NCBI RefSeq assembly: GCF_000021925.1
Contig: NC_011830.1
Coordinates: forward strand, 396,501 to 460,500
Direction of reading: 5' to 3'
Source of the DNA: Desulfitobacterium hafniense DCB-2
GTDB taxonomy: Bacteria; Bacillota; Desulfitobacteriia; Desulfitobacteriales; Desulfitobacteriaceae
Length of the DNA stretch: 64,000 nt
The notes beneath the pieces were generated by a model. The model was not told the DNA's origin. It saw only the letters and a program-made list of their open reading frames with translations, and did no database searches. Position numbers and translations under genes: made by a program. Numbering within the stretch: the first letter of the stretch is position 1; every line of letters starts with the position of its first letter. Of the stretch, positions 24,905 to 33,488 are shown one piece after another.

Positions 24905-25741
24905 TTGAAAACAACAAAAGACTTCTGGGTGATGAAAAATGAGGGAAAAAAGATTGTCATGATTACCGCCTACGATTACCCCTCAGCCAAGCAGGCCGAA
25001 CAAGCGGGTGCGGACATAATTCTAGTGGGGGATTCTCTGGGCAATGTGGTGCTGGGCTACGACTCTACGGTTTATGTCACCATGGAAGACATGATCCATC
25101 ATGGGAAAGCAGCTAAGCGCGGGGCTCCCAATACGTTTATCGTGGCGGACATGCCTTTTATGAGCTGCCATCTGTCCATCAGGGATACTTTGCTCAATGG
25201 AGCAAGGCTTATTCAGGAGACGGGGGCCCAGGCTGTAAAGGTGGAAGGTGCGGATGAAATGATCCCTCATATCAAAGCTCTTGTCCGCGCGGGGATACCT
25301 GTAGTCTCTCATCTTGGTCTGACACCTCAGACTGCTGCAGTTCTCGGTGGTTTTAAAGTTCAGGGTAAAGATGGGGAAGCCGCCCGCAAAATGCTGGAGG
25401 ATGTGAAGGAATGCCAGGAGGCAGGGGCCTTTGCCCTGGTCCTGGAGTGTATTCCTAAGCAGCTGGCCCAGGAAATTTCTACGACCTTGACAATTCCCAC
25501 CATTGGCATCGGCGCAGGTGTTCATACCGATGGACAAGTGCTCGTCTACCATGACATACTCACCTATGGGGTGAACCGGGCTCCCAAGTTTGTCAAAGCT
25601 TATGCCAATGCTGATCAACTCATGCTCAAAGGATTGCAGGACTATGCGGATGAGGTAAGAAGTATGAATTTCCCCGATGATGAGCACAGCTTTACCATGA
25701 AGGAAGAGGAATTAAAAACCTTGTATGGAGGCAGGGGCTAA
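24905..25741 (+). CDS. panB: 3-methyl-2-oxobutanoate hydroxymethyltransferase
   Basis: 278 residues from a TTG start with AAGGAGG eight bases upstream. PanB transfers a hydroxymethyl group from methylene-THF to ketoisovalerate, the first step of pantothenate synthesis. Sequence marks include VMITAYDYPSAKQAEQAGADIILVGDSLGNVVLGYDSTVYVTMEDMIHH, GAPNTFIVADMPFMS, AVKVEGAD, VVSHLGLTPQ and IGIGAGVHTDGQVLVYHD. The Mg-binding Asp and catalytic Glu regions are intact. panC and panD are not nearby. Confidence 0.95.
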   Translation: MKTTKDFWVMKNEGKKIVMITAYDYPSAKQAEQAGADIILVGDSLGNVVLGYDSTVYVTMEDMIHHGKAAKRGAPNTFIVADMPFMSCHLSIRDTLLNGARLIQETGAQAVKVEGADEMIPHIKALVRAGIPVVSHLGLTPQTAAVLGGFKVQGKDGEAARKMLEDVKECQEAGAFALVLECIPKQLAQEISTTLTIPTIGIGAGVHTDGQVLVYHDILTYGVNRAPKFVKAYANADQLMLKGLQDYADEVRSMNFPDDEHSFTMKEEELKTLYGGRG

Positions 25742-25750
25742 AGCTAAGAA

Positions 25751-25787
25751 AGCAGCATGGCCATTTTTTCTAATGGCATGCTGCTTT
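25751..25787. terminator. Bidirectional terminator between panB and the Nudix gene
   Basis: AGCAGCATGGCCAT pairs with ATGGCATGCTGCT (one bulged G) around a T-rich loop, followed by TTTTGTT on the + side. The two genes converge here. Confidence 0.8.
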
Positions 25788-25789
25788 TG

Positions 25790-26389
25790 TTATTCCTGCT
25801 CCTTCGATATCTGATATAAAATAGCCTGATCGCCACCGATCATTTTTACCCCTGTCTGGGGCAGAAAGCCTGGAGAGGTGGGGATAAGCAGGGTGCGGGA
25901 AGCTTTGATCACACTGAGGCTGAGCTGGGCAATGGGGAGGTTTTCGCATTCCTCAAGGGTGAAGAAGCCCAAATCGCTAACTTCTTCAGGCTCACCCTGC
26001 AAAGTGCCCCCTAAGTATTCCAGGAGAAAGACGACATAAGCATCGTGCTTTTCCCCGGGGCGATCCCGCAAGGCAATGACGGAAAGGGGCTTGGCGTGGA
26101 TGCCGGTCTCTTCCCGGATTTCCCGGGTGATGGCAACGGCGATTTGCTCGTCTTGTTCCACATAGCCTCCGGGGATGGTCCAGTTCCCCTTGCCGGGATT
26201 ATGGGCCCGTTGAACCAGGAGGACCTTGCCCTCATGCCAGACCACTCCTCCTACCCCTAAGGAGAAATTCCCCCAGAAGACAAAGGAACAATCCGGGCAG
26301 TGAGGACGGTGCTGGCCGGAGAAATCGACGCTGAGGAGAGGCTTCCCGCATTGGGGGCAGAATTTATAGTCAACGATTGGTAGCGGCAT
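25790..26389 (-). CDS. Nudix hydrolase with N-terminal zinc ribbon
   Basis: 199 residues from the ATG at 26389 (AAAGGG nine bases upstream; an ATG three codons earlier abuts that site). Zinc ribbon FCPQCGKPL...HCPDC (~8-30), then a Nudix box GGYVEQDEQIAVAITREIREETGI (~70-95). The layout resembles NudC-like or ADP-ribose/NADH pyrophosphatase-type enzymes. Exact nucleotide substrate unknown. Confidence 0.88.
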   Translation of the reverse strand: MPLPIVDYKFCPQCGKPLLSVDFSGQHRPHCPDCSFVFWGNFSLGVGGVVWHEGKVLLVQRAHNPGKGNWTIPGGYVEQDEQIAVAITREIREETGIHAKPLSVIALRDRPGEKHDAYVVFLLEYLGGTLQGEPEEVSDLGFFTLEECENLPIAQLSLSVIKASRTLLIPTSPGFLPQTGVKMIGGDQAILYQISKEQE

Positions 26390-26430
26390 AGCATTCATCC
26401 CTTTAGTATTTTTTCTTTAGTTTATTAATT

Positions 26431-27654
26431 TTAAATTGCTTGCTCCTTGGTGCCGGTTCCTTGGGTGAAGGTTCTCTCCCGACGCTGATAGAGATAGAAA
26501 GGCAACAGGGCGATGCTGACAAAGATTAGGGCCAAAGCCCAAGCCATGTTGCCGCCGTAATGGTCAAAGGCCAAGCCTCCCAGAATAGGGCCAAGGGCAC
26601 GGCCGCCGGAGGCAGCTCCTCCCACGACCCCCTGATAGGTGGCTGTTTTTCCTTCCGGGGCGATGAGGGCGGCTGCAGCCGGAACACCGGGCAGAACCAG
26701 CATTTCTCCCAAGGTGATGATGATCATCATTATGAAGTAAGAGGGGTAAGGGAAATTGCCCAGCAGGATCAGAAAGCCTATGGCGTAAAATAGGCAGGAT
26801 ACATAGAATTGACGGGAGAGGGTAGGCGCCCAGTGGCGGATAATCCAATGGATGACCGGTTGGAAGGCGACGATGATCACCCCGTTTAAGGTCCAGAGAA
26901 TACTGTATTGGGGCAGGGAATACCCCAGATTCGTCATGGTCACCGGCAGAACGGTGTTGATCTGGATATAGGCACCCCACATAAGGAAGATAGCGGCACA
27001 AAGAGCGATCAGAACAGGGAAGCCCCGATCCTTAAAAATAGGCACTTTAACCCGGGATTTGCTCAAGGGCTTGCTCTGGATATCTTTGGCAGGCAAGAAG
27101 ATAAGAACCATTAAAAGATAAATAAAAAAGAAAAGACCGTTGAGCAAAAAGACCAATTTGAAGGACAGGGCGGCGATAAAGCCGCCTAGAGCTGTTCCCA
27201 CAGCTACTCCGGCATTGTTGAACACGTAGAGCAGGTTAAATCCCCGCCGCCCGCCTTCAGGCCAGAGGGTAAAGACTAAGGCGTTGATGGGCACGAAAAT
27301 GAAGGCGATTGCAAAACCATAGAAAAGGAGGCCGGGAGCATACACTTCCCAAATAGGGAAGCAGCTGATTAAGATGAGGGGAAGAATCGCGCCGATCAAT
27401 CCATAGATCATAACCCTGCGGGAACCAAAACGATCGGCCAGGACACCGCTGATAAACTGTCCCACCAAGGTGGCCAGAGCTTGAAGAGAGATAAGGGCTC
27501 CTGCTTCAGTGAGGGAACGTCCCAGGATATTATGCATAAAGATACTGTTCAGGGGCCACATAAAGGAGCTGCCCACTGAGTGGATAAATCCTCCGATGAT
27601 CAAAACCAGGATGGGCCGTGGGATATTGAATTTATTCAGGTACTGTGTATTCAT
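26431..27654 (-). CDS. Major facilitator superfamily transporter
   Basis: 407 residues with about 12 predicted membrane segments. The start at 27654 (MNTQYLNKFNIPRPILVL) has AGAGG eight bases upstream. The MFS signature ADRFGSRRVMIYG sits in the loop between helices 2 and 3. It looks like a drug/metabolite efflux protein (MdtH/YttB-like). Substrate not predictable. Divergent from rubrerythrin. Confidence 0.85.
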   Translation of the reverse strand: MNTQYLNKFNIPRPILVLIIGGFIHSVGSSFMWPLNSIFMHNILGRSLTEAGALISLQALATLVGQFISGVLADRFGSRRVMIYGLIGAILPLILISCFPIWEVYAPGLLFYGFAIAFIFVPINALVFTLWPEGGRRGFNLLYVFNNAGVAVGTALGGFIAALSFKLVFLLNGLFFFIYLLMVLIFLPAKDIQSKPLSKSRVKVPIFKDRGFPVLIALCAAIFLMWGAYIQINTVLPVTMTNLGYSLPQYSILWTLNGVIIVAFQPVIHWIIRHWAPTLSRQFYVSCLFYAIGFLILLGNFPYPSYFIMMIIITLGEMLVLPGVPAAAALIAPEGKTATYQGVVGGAASGGRALGPILGGLAFDHYGGNMAWALALIFVSIALLPFYLYQRRERTFTQGTGTKEQAI

Positions 27655-27843
27655 AGTATAACCTCTTATGTAGTTAAAGATAGTAACCGCCATAATAACG
27701 TATCACTGGAAAGAAAAAATAACAATCCACTTTTAGGAAAATAATATCTCTAAAATCGGGTAATCAATAATGATTTTAAAAAACTTTAGGAAAAGAGGCA
27801 GGAAAAGCAACCTAAATGAAGAATTTAACAAAAGTGTATTGAG

Positions 27844-27869
27844 CCAAGTATAGAAAGACCAATACTTGG
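27844..27869. promoter_or_regulatory. Spaced inverted repeat overlapping the rubrerythrin promoter
   Basis: CCAAGTAT and ATACTTGG, perfect 8-base arms separated by 10 bases, end directly at a TATACT -10 hexamer (27870-27875). The position suits an operator. It does not match the PerR or Fur boxes I know. Confidence 0.45.
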
Positions 27870-27906
27870 TATACTACCAAAAGCAAAAACGGGGAGGTTT
27901 GTATCA

Positions 27907-28491
27907 ATGGATTTCAAGGATTCAAAAACATTTCAGAACTTAGTCAATGGATTTGCGGGGGAGTCTCAAGCACGCAATCGCTATACCTTTTACGCCGGCG
28001 TCGCCAAGAATGAAGGACACCAAGCCATTCAAAACATCTTCATCTCTACTGCAGACAACGAAAAAGAGCATGCAAAAGTATTCTATAAATTCCTGCAAAA
28101 ATATGCCGGTGACCAAACAGAGGTTTTCCGTGTGAACGCCGATTATCCTCTCAACTATCGGGATACTTTGGCCAACCTGAAGAGCGCAGCCGCCGGTGAA
28201 GGTGAAGAAGTAATCGACTACAATACCTTTGCCGATATTGCTGATGAAGAAGGTTATGCCGATATCGCCGTGGCCTTCCGCAAAATCGCCACGGTAGAAG
28301 CTCACCATCAAGAGCGTTATGCCCGCTTGGCCGCTGAATTGGAAAATGGCACTCTCTACAAAAAAGATGAAAAAATCTCCTGGAAATGTGAGAACTGTGG
28401 CTATGTTCATGAGGGCTCCGGAGCTCCCGATCTTTGCCCGGCTTGCCAACATCCTCAAGGCTATTTCAAGCCACTGCCGGAAGTATACTAA
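27907..28491 (+). CDS. rbr: Rubrerythrin
   Basis: 194 residues. The N-terminal ferritin-like diiron domain carries GESQARNRY and the paired ExxH motifs (DNEKEHAKVF, ATVEAHHQERY). The C-terminal rubredoxin-type [Fe(SCys)4] domain is WKCENCGYVHEG and LCPACQHPQGYF. It reduces hydrogen peroxide in anaerobes. GGGGAGG precedes the ATG. A terminator follows. Confidence 0.96.
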   Translation: MDFKDSKTFQNLVNGFAGESQARNRYTFYAGVAKNEGHQAIQNIFISTADNEKEHAKVFYKFLQKYAGDQTEVFRVNADYPLNYRDTLANLKSAAAGEGEEVIDYNTFADIADEEGYADIAVAFRKIATVEAHHQERYARLAAELENGTLYKKDEKISWKCENCGYVHEGSGAPDLCPACQHPQGYFKPLPEVY

Positions 28492-28518
28492 AAACTTGCT
28501 CCAGATCAGGATATTGCG

Positions 28519-28546
28519 AAGAACCCGTAAAGGGTTCTTTGTTTTT
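28519..28546 (+). terminator. Intrinsic terminator of rubrerythrin
   Basis: AAGAACCC GTAAA GGGTTCTT followed by TGTTTTTT. Confidence 0.85.
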
Positions 28547-28564
28547 TGCAGAGTTGAACTACTC

Positions 28565-28694
28565 AGACCTGCAAAGCAGCCCAAGGATTTTGCTTTAAGG
28601 CAGAGAACAGATTTAAGCGATTAGATTGCTCCGCGCAGCTTATGGAGTGAACGCCTAAAGCAAAATCCTGGAGAATCAACTTGCAGGTTGCTCC
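28565..28694 (-). repeat. Dispersed repeat element, copy 1 (with long inverted arms)
   Basis: Read on the minus strand it begins CTCCAGGATTTTGCTTTAGG, has a central CATAAGCTGCGCGG and ends with an inverted copy of the start (GCCTTAAAGCAAAATCCT). Outer ACCTGCAA arms also match. The central block and the first arm recur at 42852-42898. It overlaps the stop codon of the MFS gene and lies between convergent genes. No coding sequence inside. It could be a MITE-like element or a structured 3' RNA. Confidence 0.65.
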
Positions 28695-30004
28695 TTTATA
28701 AGCAGGGCGGCCATAAAGCCTAGAGCAGCCATGCTCAGGATGACCCACCAGGCGGCACTGGGGTTGCCGCTGAAATCTAAAATCAAGCCGATGGTTAAGC
28801 TGGCCAGGGAGCTGCCGATGAATTCAGCCATATTGGTAATCGCTGTGGCCATGCCGCTGTAGTTGAGAGGGTTGACAGCGGTGACATTGGAGAAAGCGAG
28901 AATATGAGTCATGATCAGCAGGCCGAATATGAAGAAAAAGGCGGGCCAGAGCTCTGCTGCCGGGCGGCCGCCGGCAATGATGACGATGTATATCCACAAC
29001 AGCAGGTTAAGCCCCGTTCCGGCTAAAAGAGCCGGGCGGATCCCCTTCAGCAAACGGACCCAAAGGGAGATTAAAGGAGCGCCCAGGATGAAGCCGAAGG
29101 TGGCAAAAGTCACATATCCCGCTGCGGTGGCTTTATCGAGAGAGTAAAGTTGAGTCATGAGGGGAATTCCCCACAGTCCCAGCAAGGTGGTACTGGATCC
29201 GGTAAAGGCGAAAAGGATCAGCACATTGGGCCAGGTCCGGGGATTCTTGAGAACGCAGGAGAGGCTTTCCTTGAGGTAAGCCAGGAAAGGAAGGGGCTTT
29301 ACTGCGGTGGAGGTATGTTCTGGGGTTTGGGAATGCTTTCGGCTTAAGGGGCTGACTGAACCGGTTGGACCTGTTGAACCGGCTGCGGCTGTCTCCCGAG
29401 GGGGGCTGTAAATTTCGGTCCTGGCATCCCGCACTCCCCAGAGTACCAGAAGGGCCAACAAGAGGGAGATGCCGGCCATCCAATAAAAGACATTCCGCCA
29501 CCCGAAGGTCAGGGAGAGAAAGGTCAGGGGATAGAGGGCCAGTAAGGAGCCGAAATTACCAAAGAAGGACGTCAGCCCCGACAGGACGGAGAAGCGTGAA
29601 AGGGGAAACCAAGTGGCTTGAATCTTGAAGATGGAGACGATAATCACCGAGGAGCCGATGCCGACCAGGAAACGAGAGAGATAGGCCGCTTCCAGGGTAT
29701 GGGCCAGTCCGAACAGAATGCTTCCGGCCGCTGTGACCAAGAGCCCGCAGAAGTTGATTTTGCGGACACCGATGCGATCCACCAGGATGCCTACGGGTAT
29801 TTGCATCAGGGCGTAGGCGTAATAATTCATGGCGGTCAGATTCCCCAGAGTCACTGAATTCATGGGAATTTCCCGGGTCAGTTCGTCTGCTACGGAGCCA
29901 ACGGATAAGCGGTGAAAAAAGACGGTAATGAAGGCTATGACTAAGATGCTCCAGCTGCTCCAGCCATAACGGAATGATTTTACATAGGGTTGCAAAATTC
30001 CCAC
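28676..30004 (-). CDS. Major facilitator superfamily transporter
   Basis: About 442 residues with 12 membrane segments; resembles the MFS family of sugar-phosphate/nitrate-type carriers (YGWSSWSILVIAFITVFFHRLSVGSVADELTREI, then PVGILVDRIGVRKINFCG signature). The loop between halves (~215-250) is Ser/Thr/Pro-rich. The start is uncertain. A GTG at 30004 is taken here; a TTG nine bases on is possible. The furthest GTG at 30064 overlaps a likely TATAAT promoter box and lacks a ribosome site. Substrate unknown. The stop lies inside the dispersed repeat. Confidence 0.8.
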   Translation of the reverse strand: MGILQPYVKSFRYGWSSWSILVIAFITVFFHRLSVGSVADELTREIPMNSVTLGNLTAMNYYAYALMQIPVGILVDRIGVRKINFCGLLVTAAGSILFGLAHTLEAAYLSRFLVGIGSSVIIVSIFKIQATWFPLSRFSVLSGLTSFFGNFGSLLALYPLTFLSLTFGWRNVFYWMAGISLLLALLVLWGVRDARTEIYSPPRETAAAGSTGPTGSVSPLSRKHSQTPEHTSTAVKPLPFLAYLKESLSCVLKNPRTWPNVLILFAFTGSSTTLLGLWGIPLMTQLYSLDKATAAGYVTFATFGFILGAPLISLWVRLLKGIRPALLAGTGLNLLLWIYIVIIAGGRPAAELWPAFFFIFGLLIMTHILAFSNVTAVNPLNYSGMATAITNMAEFIGSSLASLTIGLILDFSGNPSAAWWVILSMAALGFMAALLIKEQPAS

Positions 30005-30155
30005 TTCTTTCTGAGATGATAAACAAGCCGACCTGTTACATTTTAAAAATGTCCTATAAAACACTATTATAAGTTGCTTTTTGAAAAATAACTACTTAAA
30101 ATTAAAGTAAGAAGAATCCTTGCCGGGAGTCTTTAAAAGAAGGGGGGCAATTTCT

Positions 30156-30584
30156 ATGTATAAGAAGATACTTGTTCCAACAGATGGGTCCGAATTCTCT
30201 GTGCGGGCCTTTAAGACGGCTGTCGAGCTGGCCGGACTTTTTCAATCAGAAATTGTACTCATTCATGTGACCTATACACCGCAAGCTCTTTGGGGCAACA
30301 CTGTACCTTATGGCTATGTTTTCTCCCAGGAGGATGTTGCCAAGAACGGCCAGATGGCCTTAGATGCGACCATGGCGGAAGTGTCCGCAGAGGGAGTGCC
30401 GACGAAGACGGTGCTGGAGATTGGTCACCCGGTTATTAAGATTATCGATCAGATTAAGAAGGATGGTATTGATTTGGTAGTCATCGGCAGTCATGGCTAT
30501 GGACCGATCACGGGATCTGTCCTGGGCAGCGTCAGCCAACGGGTACTGCAGAAATCACCGGTTCCGGTGTTGCTTGTGAAGTAG
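30156..30584 (+). CDS. Universal stress protein (UspA family)
   Basis: 142 residues from ATG 30156 (AGGGGGGC upstream). MYKKILVPTDGSEFSVRAFKTAVELA at the start and GSHGYGPITGSVLGSVSQRVLQKSPVPVLLVK at the end carry the G-2x-G-9x-G(S) ATP-binding pattern. Cytoplasmic stress protein; role undefined. Confidence 0.93.
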   Translation: MYKKILVPTDGSEFSVRAFKTAVELAGLFQSEIVLIHVTYTPQALWGNTVPYGYVFSQEDVAKNGQMALDATMAEVSAEGVPTKTVLEIGHPVIKIIDQIKKDGIDLVVIGSHGYGPITGSVLGSVSQRVLQKSPVPVLLVK

Positions 30585-30685
30585 GCTGAGCACTGCTTAT
30601 TAGACTGGTTCTGTTTTATGAATCAGATGATTCGCAGCAAAGTCCGGCAAATTAGTACAAAATTCTTGGATAAATAGGCCTTTAG

Positions 30686-30719
30686 CCCTGCTATGGCAAG
30701 CAGGGTTTTTTCTTTTTTT
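30686..30719 (+). terminator. Intrinsic terminator after the UspA gene
   Basis: CCCTGCT and AGCAGGG arms around a 6-base loop, followed by a long T-run interrupted by one C. Confidence 0.85.
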
Positions 30720-30769
30720 AGCGAATACCAAAATGTGTAAGTTAAACCCAATAGGAGCGTAGTGCAGAC

Positions 30770-31183
30770 ATGAAGGAAAAAGAAATTCGCCTCACTTCAG
30801 AGGAGATTGACTATCTATTAAAGGGTACGATTCATTGGGAGGATATTGCATCCCGGACGGCAGGGCCCTTAAGGAAAACTGTGGACCTGGGGACCAGAGA
30901 GGCTGAGTCCGGGGACTTCCTGAAGAAGCCTTCCTTTAAGGATATTGAGCAGACAAAGGTTCCGGATAGAGGTCCTTTTAATAGTGAGGGTCAGGGCAGG
31001 AACTTTAATCATAATGAAAAGGGCCGGGAAAGCTTTAATTTTAAAGAGGATACTGATGAGGATTTTGCTGAAGACTTTTTGGCAGAGGACCAGCCCTTTT
31101 GGTCGGGAACCAAAGTCTATATCATCTTATCCTTAACGGGATGCATCACCCTGGGGACATGGGCATACTTCGTTTTTGCTTGA
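30770..31183 (+). CDS. Hypothetical protein with C-terminal membrane anchor
   Basis: 137 residues: a charged, low-complexity N-terminal 110 residues (MKEKEIRLTSEEIDYLLKGTIHWEDIASR..., many Asp/Glu/Lys) followed by one membrane helix (VYIILSLTGCITLGTWAYFVFA) at the very end, so tail-anchored. I recognise no family. Its last codons form the left arm of its own terminator. Confidence 0.65.
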   Translation: MKEKEIRLTSEEIDYLLKGTIHWEDIASRTAGPLRKTVDLGTREAESGDFLKKPSFKDIEQTKVPDRGPFNSEGQGRNFNHNEKGRESFNFKEDTDEDFAEDFLAEDQPFWSGTKVYIILSLTGCITLGTWAYFVFA

Positions 31184-31205
31184 TTGGCAAAAACGAAGTT
31201 TTTTA
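31167..31205 (+). terminator. Intrinsic terminator overlapping the end of the membrane-anchor gene
   Basis: ACTTCGTTTTTGC and GCAAAAACGAAGT arms (13 of 13), then TTTTTTA. The left arm encodes the last residues of the upstream protein. Confidence 0.88.
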
Positions 31206-31318
31206 TTTATCTTCAGCTGGCTCCTTCTGTCCGCCCCGGATAACACTATGCAATGATTTATAAGAAATCGGGAAGGATAGTTCGGGAAGGATGTGCAGAA
31301 AGAATCTGCTGAAAGTAT

Positions 31319-31346
31319 TTGCAAAAATGCATTTTTAGGGTAAAAT
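31319..31346 (+). promoter_or_regulatory. SigA-type promoter of the ctsR operon
   Basis: TTGCAA, 16 bases, TAAAAT. The CtsR operator begins directly downstream. Confidence 0.6.
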
Positions 31347-31353
31347 ATTATCA

Positions 31354-31395
31354 AAGGTCAAAGAAGGTCATAAGGTCAAAGAATGTCATAGTCAA
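31354..31395 (+). promoter_or_regulatory. CtsR operator (tandem GGTCA repeats)
   Basis: AAGGTCAAAGAAGGTCATAA followed by GGTCAAAGAATGTCATAGTC gives four or five direct GGTCA/TGTCA units. This matches the known CtsR heptad operator (GGTCAAANANRGGTCAAA) and suits autorepression of the stress operon. Confidence 0.85.
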
Positions 31396-31409
31396 GGGAG
31401 TGTCGTGTA

Positions 31410-31880
31410 ATGGGAAATCTAGCGGACCGCATCGAGGTTTATTTGAAGCGGATCCTGGAACAATCGGCGGAGGGCTATGTTATCCTGCAACGGGGTGTTC
31501 TGGCTGAGGAGTTCTCATGTGCTCCATCTCAGATTAATTATGTTCTTGATACTCGCTTTTCTGTAGAGCGGGGATATTTGGTAGAGAGCCGTCGCGGCGG
31601 CGGCGGGTATCTGCGGATTGTCCGCCTGGGCTTTCATGATGACGGAGATTTTCAAACGATCATGAAACAGCTGATCGGCAGTCAGTTGGGGGAGAGCCGA
31701 GCCTTTAACCTGCTGCAGCGTCTGGTTGAAGATGAGATTATTACCCGGCGGGAAGAAGAGATCATCCGCACTGTTTTCCACCGGGAAACTCTGGGTCCGG
31801 AAAGCCCCACCATCAATGGGCTCAGGGCCCATATGATGAAACGAATCCTTCTGACCTTAAGCCGGGAGGATTTGCATTAA
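31410..31880 (+). CDS. ctsR: Transcriptional repressor CtsR
   Basis: 156 residues. MGNLADRIEVYLKRILEQS...VLAEEFSCAPSQINYVLDTRFSVERGYLVESRRGGGGYLRIVR holds the helix-turn-helix and the glycine-rich beta-wing (RRGGGGYLRI) of CtsR. The C-terminal domain binds McsB/ClpC-related signals. It represses the clpC operon until heat or protein-damage stress. Tandem operator just upstream. Confidence 0.96.
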   Translation: MGNLADRIEVYLKRILEQSAEGYVILQRGVLAEEFSCAPSQINYVLDTRFSVERGYLVESRRGGGGYLRIVRLGFHDDGDFQTIMKQLIGSQLGESRAFNLLQRLVEDEIITRREEEIIRTVFHRETLGPESPTINGLRAHMMKRILLTLSREDLH

Positions 31881-31896
31881 ACAGGAGGGGATCACT

Positions 31897-32394
31897 ATGC
31901 TCTGCCAACATTGCCAACAGAGAGAGGCCAATGTTCAGTTTACCAAGATCGTCAATGGGGAAATGGTCAAACTGTACCTTTGCGATCACTGCGCTAAGAA
32001 TGCTCCGGAAGTGAGCTTTGTTTTCAGCCCGGGAATTATTCCGGATTTCTTACAGTCCCTTTTTAATTTTACCACCAATGCCCAGGCCTTAAAGGAAGAA
32101 GCCTGTCCCCAATGCGGACGCCGGCTTTCGGAGATTACTCAGGCGGGAAAGCTGGGCTGCAGCGGCTGTTACGATAAATTCCAGTCGGAGCTGGAGCCTA
32201 TCCTGCGCAAGATCCATGGGGGCGGCTGTCATGTGGGCAAGATTCCTGCCCGCAAAGGAGCCGACCTGCGCGAAAAAGCGGAGATTGAAAAACTCAAGGA
32301 GAAGCTGCAACAGCTCATTCGCAAGGAAGAATTTGAAGCAGCCGCCGTGGTGCGTGACCAAATTCGTGAACTCGAGCAGAAGCTGGGGGGATGA
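31897..32394 (+). CDS. mcsA: McsA, activator of protein arginine kinase
   Basis: 165 residues with four CxxC zinc motifs (MLCQHCQQREA, LCDHCAK, CPQCGRRL, LGCSGCYDKF) and a C-terminal UVR domain (EIEKLKEKLQQLIRKEEFEAAAVVRDQIRELE). It stimulates McsB and regulates CtsR. Start 17 bases after ctsR; mcsB follows after four bases. Confidence 0.94.
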   Translation: MLCQHCQQREANVQFTKIVNGEMVKLYLCDHCAKNAPEVSFVFSPGIIPDFLQSLFNFTTNAQALKEEACPQCGRRLSEITQAGKLGCSGCYDKFQSELEPILRKIHGGGCHVGKIPARKGADLREKAEIEKLKEKLQQLIRKEEFEAAAVVRDQIRELEQKLGG

Positions 32395-32398
32395 GACT

Positions 32399-33451
32399 AT
32401 GGAGAGAAAAGAACATTTGCTGAAGAATAGTGAGTGGATGAGGGAAAACCCGGACACCCCGGTGGTGCTGAGCAGCCGGATTCGTCTGGCCCGCAATCTG
32501 GAAGGAGTGCCTTTCCCTCTGGGGCTTTCCCAGGAAGCTGCTCAGGATATCGAACAGAAAGTCTCCGCTGAGCTGGAAGCCCTGACTATCGATCAGGATA
32601 AATTAACCTACTATTCTATGAAGGATTTGACGCCTATTGAGCAGTATGTGCTGATCGAAAAACACCTGATCAGCCCGGCCTTGGTCAACTCCCGGGGCGC
32701 TCGCGGGGTGGCGATTAATTCAGATCACCGGGTTTCCGTGATGGTCAACGAAGAGGATCATCTCAGAATCCAGGTGCTGCTGCCGGGAGATCAGCTCAAG
32801 GAAGCCTATCTCTTGTCCAATACCATGGATGATCAGTTGGAGGAACGTTTGGATTTCGCCTATCGGGAAGCCCAGGGGTATCTGACCGCCTGCCCCACCA
32901 ATGTGGGTACAGGCATGCGGGCCTCAGTGATGGTGCATATGCCGGCGCTGGTCATGACTAACCGTGTGCAGCAGCTGCTGGGGGCTCTCAATCATCTGGG
33001 TTTAGCTGTCCGGGGCTTGTATGGGGAAGGTTCCCAAGCCTTTGGGCATATCTATCAAGTATCCAATCAGATCACTCTGGGCAAGAGTGAAGAGGATACC
33101 ATCACTCATCTGGAAGCGGTGACCCGTCAGATTATCGAACAGGAGGTTCATGCCCGGGAAGGCTTGGTCCGGGAGGCCCCCCTGGTCCTCCAAGATAAGG
33201 TCTGGAGAGCTCGGGGAACCCTGGAAAAGGCCAGGCTTCTCAACTCTGAGGATGCTTTGCAATGCCTGTCCCTGGATCGTCTGGGAGTCGATATGGGAAT
33301 TCTTCCTCCCCGTCAGCAAAGCTTTAGTACTTTGTTGGTGGAGACTTTGCCGGCTTCCCTGCAATATGGCTTGGAGCGGGAGCTTAGTCCGGAGCAACGA
33401 GATGAGGAGCGCGCCAGTTATATGCGCAAGGCTATGGCCGAAGTGAAATAA
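32399..33451 (+). CDS. mcsB: Protein arginine kinase McsB
   Basis: 350 residues from ATG 32399 (GGGGGG eight bases upstream). Phosphagen-kinase fold: VVLSSRIRLARNLEGVPFP, HRVSVMVNEEDHLRIQVL, TACPTNVGTGMRASVMVHMPAL. It phosphorylates arginines, marking proteins for ClpCP. Confidence 0.95.
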   Translation: MERKEHLLKNSEWMRENPDTPVVLSSRIRLARNLEGVPFPLGLSQEAAQDIEQKVSAELEALTIDQDKLTYYSMKDLTPIEQYVLIEKHLISPALVNSRGARGVAINSDHRVSVMVNEEDHLRIQVLLPGDQLKEAYLLSNTMDDQLEERLDFAYREAQGYLTACPTNVGTGMRASVMVHMPALVMTNRVQQLLGALNHLGLAVRGLYGEGSQAFGHIYQVSNQITLGKSEEDTITHLEAVTRQIIEQEVHAREGLVREAPLVLQDKVWRARGTLEKARLLNSEDALQCLSLDRLGVDMGILPPRQQSFSTLLVETLPASLQYGLERELSPEQRDEERASYMRKAMAEVK

Positions 33452-33488
33452 ATGCTTAATGAATTAAAACAAGGATGGTGAAATCAAA

